From Pseudonocardia sp. CNS-139 (lineage in GTDB: Bacteria; Actinomycetota; Actinomycetes; Mycobacteriales; Pseudonocardiaceae), in assembly GCA_001942415.1 (NCBI GenBank), contig MKJX01000206.1, positions 1-64,000 on the forward strand: a stretch of DNA of 64,000 nt. The letters are read 5' to 3'. Below are positions 55,947 to 64,000 of this stretch, piece by piece. Position 1 is the stretch's first letter. Every line of letters begins with the position of its first letter. The notes under the pieces were generated by a model that worked only from the letters and a program-made list of their open reading frames with translations, did not search any database and was not told the DNA's origin. Made by a program: the position numbers and the translations under genes.

Positions 55947-57154
55947 ATGAGCACCTCTGCAGAACCCGCGCCGCGGAATTTCCCGATCCGCCGCGACGAC
56001 CCGTTCCGACCGCCGTCGGAGTACGCCGGCATCCGCGCGACCGAACCCGTGTGCCCGGTCCGGCTCCCCACCGGCAAGCACGCCTGGCTCGTCACCCGCT
56101 ACGCCGACGTGCGCGCCCTGCTGGCCGACCCGTCGGTGTCGTCGGACATCCGCAACCCCGCCTTCCCCGCCATGGGCGTGGGTGAGCAGGAGGCCGGGGC
56201 CCGCACCCGCCCGTTCATCCGCACCGACCCGCCGCGGCACACCCGGTTCCGGCGGCTGTTCGTCGCCGAGTTCACGCCGCGGCGCGTGCAGGCCCTGCGC
56301 CCGCGCATCGAGGAGCTGGTGGCCGGGCTGCTCGACGGGCTGGCGGCCGGCCCGCGTCCCGTCGACCTGGTCGGGGGGTACGCGAACGCGGTCACCACCA
56401 CGGTCGTGTGCGCCCTGCTCGGCGTGCCCACCGACGACGTCGAGTTCTTCCGCGACGTCACCCGGGTCTCGGGGGGCCGGTCGAGCACGGCCGCGCAGGT
56501 CGGGGCCGCTCTGGGCGAGCTGTTCGCGCTGCTGCGGCGGCTGGTGCGGGAGAAGGCCGCGGCCCCCGGGGACGACCTGCTGAGCCGGCTGGCCACCGAG
56601 CACCTCGGGGCGGGCGACGTCACCGAGGACGAGCTCGTCTCGGCCGTCGCGATGACGATCATCGCCGGGCGCGAGACCACCACCAGCATGATCGCGCTGG
56701 GCACGCTGTACCTGCTGGAGCACCCGGAGCTGCGCGCCGAGCTGGACCGCCGCCCGGACCGCTGGCCGGCCGCCGTCGACGAGCTGCTGCGGGTGCTGTC
56801 GGTCGGCGACTCGCTGGGCCTGCGGGTCACCACCCGCGACCTGACGCTGTCGGGCCGGACGCTGCCCGCCGGGGAGGGCGTGATCGGCCTGCTGGGCGCC
56901 GCCAACCACGACCCCGAGGTCTACCCCGACCCGGGCCGCGTCGATCTCGACCGCAACGGCCCGCCGCACGTGGCATTCGGCCACGGCGGCCATTCCTGTT
57001 TCGGCGCCACCCTCGCCCGTACGGAGATCGAGGTGGCGCTCTCCGCCTGTTCGCGCGCATTCCGGAGCTGCGGCTGGACGGCGCGCTCGGCGACGTGGAG
57101 CTCAAGCACGAGTCCGCCACGTTCGGCGTGGAGGAAATGCGCGTCACATGGTGA
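55947..57154 (+). CDS. cytochrome P450 (one frame break)
   Basis: About 402 residues from ATG 55947. Bacterial class I P450 motifs: C-helix region FIRTDPPRHTRFRRLFVAEF, I-helix IIAGRETTTSMIALG, K-helix ExxR in VDELLRVLSVGDSLGLR, and haem loop FGHGGHSCFGATLAR with the Cys ligand. The frame breaks near 57048, after which LFARIPELRLDG ends the protein. Within the cluster it may hydroxylate the metallophore; a P450 is also part of the coelibactin locus. No ferredoxin is in the window. It ends 3 bp from the convergent fusion gene. Confidence 0.88.
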
Positions 57155-57157
57155 GCG

Positions 57158-59048
57158 TCACTTATTGCGGGTGAACACCCCCAACGGCGCCGAGTCCCCG
57201 CCGGGAACGGGGACCCGGCGCAGCGCGAGACCGGACTCCGCCGCTACCTGCTCCAGCCCGAACGCGACCCACCGGTACTCCTCGCCGATCTCGCGCCCGG
57301 CCCCGTCGCCGCCCCGCACCCGCCAGGTCGAGCGCAGCCGCATCGCGCCGGCCTCCCCGCCCTCGTCCCGCTCGGCCGGCTCGGCGGCGAACCACCACTC
57401 GTAGCGCTGCCGGCCCAGCTCGGCCGTGGCCAGCCGGGTGCGCGGCAGCGCGACGGCCTCGTCGAACCCCATCAGCTCCACCACCAGCGGCGCCCCGGGC
57501 GCGAGCCGCGCGGCCAGCCGGACCAGCAGCGCCCGCCGCTCCGCCTCGTCGAGGTGCCCGAGCACGCCGCACAGCACGGCCGCGGAGATGCGGTCGGGCA
57601 GCGCCAGATCCTGGGCCGCGTCGGGCACGACCGTCACGCGGGAGCGCAGGTCGGGATCGCGCACGACGCGGCTCGTGAGCACGGCCCGCAGGGGTGTCGA
57701 CGGCTCGGCCGCGAGGATCGCCGCGCCCGGCAGGGCCGCCGCGAGCGCCGCCGTCACCAGCCCGGTGCCGGCCCCGATCTCCACCACCGGCCCGGCGCCG
57801 GTGTCGAGGCCGGCGAGCGCGGCGGCGACCGCGGGCGCGCTGCGTGCGGTGTGCCGGGCCGCGGCCAGCTCGAAGAACTCGGCGGTCGGCCCGTACCCGT
57901 GCCGCGAACGCCCCCGGGCCGGCTCCGGTGCCGGTTCCGGGGGAGCGGCGGGCTCCGGCGGCGCCAGTGCCTCCGGGGGCAGCGGGCGCGGCGCCGCCGG
58001 GCGGACGCTCTCCGGCGGGCCGAGCCGCCGGGCCAGATCCGCCCACATGCGCGCGACCGTCAGGTCGAACTGCCCGTCCTTCAGCGGGTCGGCGCCCGAC
58101 TCCACGGCCTCCCGGAGCCCGCGCAGGGCGTGCGCGACCGCGTCCGGCCACAGCTGCGTCACGACCCGGCGGAACGGGGTGGTCCCGGCCGGGCCGAGCG
58201 CGGCCGTGCTGGGCAGGTCGAGCTGCTCGGTGCCGGGCCCGTCGAGCACCAGGCGGCGGTCGTCGCGCCCGGCGTGGAAGCGCGGGCTCCACAGCACCGG
58301 CCCGTGGGTGTCGGCGAGCGTCAGCACCCCGCGTCGGTGCCGATCGCGATGCGGTGCCAGAACAGGGCGTGGTTGTCGCGGTCGGCGGGGTGCAGCTGGT
58401 TCTGCACGCGCAGGGTGACCGGCACGCCCGCGACCACCCCGTAGAGCGCGCGCAGCGGGTCCGGGCCAGCTGGGCGAGGTCCTCCGGGAACGGGGCCGGG
58501 TCGGCGAACGCCCACGGCCGCAGCCCGCCGAGCGCCCGCCCGAGGACGTCGACGAAGGGGTGCAGCACGTGCACGGGCGTGGCCGCGTCGACGAAGACCG
58601 GGGTCGCGCGCTCCCGCAGCCGCTGCGCCGCCGCCAGGAACCGGCGCACCGGCGCGACGTGCGGGTAGTGCGTGGAGATCCGGAACCCGGTGCCCGCCCG
58701 GCGGGCCGCGCGCAGGCACGCCGACAGCTCGTCGGCGTGCATCGGGTGCTCGGCGAGCACCGCTATCCCGCGCTCCAGCAGCGCGCACGCCAGCTCCGCG
58801 CCCCGTCCGCCGGACACCGCCGAGCCCACCGCGACGCACGCGGCGTCGACGTCCGGCGGCAGCTCGTCGAGGTCCGTGCAGTGCGGCACACCCAGCTCCG
58901 CCGCGTACCGGCGCGAGGCCGCGCTGCCCCGCGACAGGATCGCGACCAGCTCGAGCTCCTCCGGGTGCGCGAGCACGCCCGCCGCGTGGACGCGCCCGAA
59001 GTTGGTGCCCGCGACCACCACCCGCCAGCGGCGCGGTGCACCGCTCAC
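57158..59048 (-). CDS. thiazolinyl imide reductase fused to SAM methyltransferase (frame breaks)
   Basis: About 630 residues from GTG 59048. The N-terminal 360 residues follow Irp3/PchG: Rossmann loop VVVAGTNFGRVHAAGV, LAEHPMHADELSACLR, HYPHVAPVRRFL, TLRVQNQLHPADRDNHALFWHRIAIG and ADTHGPVLWSPRFHAG. A Pro/Ala-rich linker (about 30 residues) then joins a methyltransferase with VVEIGAGTGLVTAALAAALPG and EPSTPLRAVLTSRV. The reductase C-terminus, linker and methyltransferase lie in one uninterrupted frame (57158-58327), so the fusion is not an artefact. Breaks near 58455 and 58323 affect only the reductase part. It should reduce a thiazoline to thiazolidine and methylate it. Confidence 0.85.
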
Positions 59049-60115
59049 AGCGCGCCCTCCTCGACCAGGCTGCCGTCGTGGTCGAGCAGCTCGACCCGCG
59101 TGGCGTGCTTGATCCCGGCGAGCAGCGCGTCCGGGTCGAGGACGTCGCACGCGTAGTGGACGCCGGGCGGGATCCGCCCGGCGAGCACCGCGGCCGCCGT
59201 GACCGCGGCCACCTCACCGCTGAGCGCGTAGCTGTCGGGGCTGCGGACGACCAGCGTGTGCCGCGTCCGGTCGTGCCCCTCGGCCTGGAACACCATGAGG
59301 TGGTAGGGGACGCGCCCGGCGAGGTCGAGCTCGGCGGACTCGACGAGCTTCCTGGTCGCTCGGTCGGGATCGAGGGACCGCAGCTGGCGCAGCGTCTCCC
59401 GCACGTGGAACCCGGGGTGCACGTTGAACCATTCGAGCGTCTCGATACCGAGGGTGCGTGCCAGCCGCTCCGACTCGGCGGTGAGGAACGGCTGCAGCGC
59501 GACCCGCCCGGGGAACAGCGGCGCGGTCGTGTCCTCCTCGGCGCGCAGCACCCGTCGCACCCGCCGCCCGCCTCGCCAGGCCGCGAGCGCTTCTCCGTAG
59601 CCGGCACCCTGCGGTCCGCCCGTGTCCACCGACAGCAGGATGTCGTCGGCGACACCGGGCGAGCAGGGCTCGACGCCGCCCGCGTAGCCGGTCAGCCGGG
59701 CGATCCCGCCGATCCGGCCGGCGAGCCAGCGGGGCAGCAGCGCCGACAGGCCGGGGATCACCCCGGCCCCGAGCACGCCGACGCGCGGCGCGGGGGGACG
59801 CCCAGCTGCTCGTGCAGCTCCGCGTCCCCGGAGACGTCCACGTAGTCCGTGCCCGCGCGGGCCGCGGCCCGCGCGACCCGGTCGCCGATCGCGAACGCCG
59901 GGGCCGCGCAGTGCAGCACGAGCCGGCACCTGGCGGCGAAGGCGTCGAGTGCGTCGTCGTCGTCGAGGTCGACCGGGTGAGCGGTCGCGCGACCCGGTCG
60001 GACAGGGCACGGAGGGGTCCGGCCTGGCGCGCGCCGAGCAGCAGCTCGTGCCCCGCGGCGGCCAGCGCTTCGGTCGCGGCCGAGCCGACCCGGCCGGTGG
60101 CGCCGAGTACGCCGA

Positions 60116-60119
<4 letters not shown>
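59045..60119 (-). CDS. saccharopine dehydrogenase-like NAD(P)-binding enzyme (frame breaks)
   Basis: About 358 residues from ATG 60119. The N-terminal dinucleotide motif is MIGVLGATGRVGSAATEALAAAGHELLLGAR, then RLVLHCAAPAFAIGDRVARAAARAGTDYVDVSGD, typical of saccharopine dehydrogenase/trans-acting enoyl reductase-like proteins. The C-terminal part includes TGYAGGVEPCSPGVADDILLSVDTGG. Breaks fall near 59985 and 59800. It is coupled by overlaps to both the NRPS and the reductase-methyltransferase, so it is a biosynthetic step, perhaps a second imine or carbonyl reduction. Substrate unknown. Confidence 0.75.

Positions 60120-64000
<3,881 letters not shown>

Noticed and set aside
57158..58327. Stand-alone methyltransferase starting at 58327
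   Set aside because: Its first 110 residues are the C-terminus of the thiazolinyl imide reductase, and no start codon with a ribosome site lies before the methyltransferase domain.

Overview
The DNA is extremely G+C-rich with GTG/TTG starts, 4-bp ATGA/GTGA gene overlaps, an OmpR-type SARP regulator, a type II polyketide synthase and a Rieske/IclR catabolic block. This points to a filamentous actinomycete, perhaps Pseudonocardiales; the genus is inference only. No rRNA, tRNA, CRISPR array or transposase was seen. About 45 single-base frame breaks interrupt otherwise well-conserved genes. In every case traced by eye but one (hypF, the secreted phosphatase-like gene, the Rieske gene, KS-alpha, the aromatase and the thiazolinyl reductase, but not iclR), adding one G or C to a G/C run restores the frame, so most look like sequence errors rather than decay. 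Such genes are annotated as single CDSs over their whole span.

Layout. 1-4.1 kb: [NiFe]-hydrogenase maturation operon on the minus strand (hypF, two SIS-domain isomerase-like genes flanking hypC, PadR-type regulator). 4.3-6.9 kb: secreted endonuclease/exonuclease/phosphatase-fold lipoprotein and a membrane-anchored PQQ-like propeller. 7-14.5 kb: IclR-controlled catabolic block (acyl-CoA dehydrogenase, class III CoA-transferase, solute-binding lipoprotein, Rieske oxygenase, aldo/keto reductase). 14.6-18.4 kb: PPK2 polyphosphate kinase and a P-type ATPase.

18.4-37 kb: a type II aromatic polyketide cluster: KS-alpha, KS-beta, ACP, didomain aromatase/cyclase, MBL hydrolase and flavin reductase on the minus strand. 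The other strand carries a HAPMO-sized Baeyer-Villiger monooxygenase, two paralogous proteins of unknown function, a lipocalin-like protein, an esterase, an ACAD-fold hydroxylase and an ActIII-type ketoreductase. TetR and SARP regulators (the SARP gene has a TTA codon) complete it. Candidate operators are visible at several promoters.

37-43 kb: accessory stretch with a decayed GNAT gene, a broken DUF262/DUF1524/RAMA-like defence protein, a TetR operon behind a perfect 25-bp palindrome, and two flavoenzymes.

43.2-64 kb: a metallophore (probable zincophore or siderophore) cluster reminiscent of yersiniabactin, pyochelin and coelibactin loci. It has an MFS exporter and a Dpp/Opp-type importer diverging from a perfect Zur-like box, a YbtP/YbtQ-like ABC pair, three paralogous methyltransferases (one fused to a thiazolinyl imide reductase), an editing thioesterase, a P450 and a saccharopine-dehydrogenase-like enzyme. 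It ends in a PchF-like NRPS module (Cys-type adenylation domain with embedded methyltransferase, carrier protein, and a terminal thioesterase with Cys as nucleophile) that runs off the window edge.
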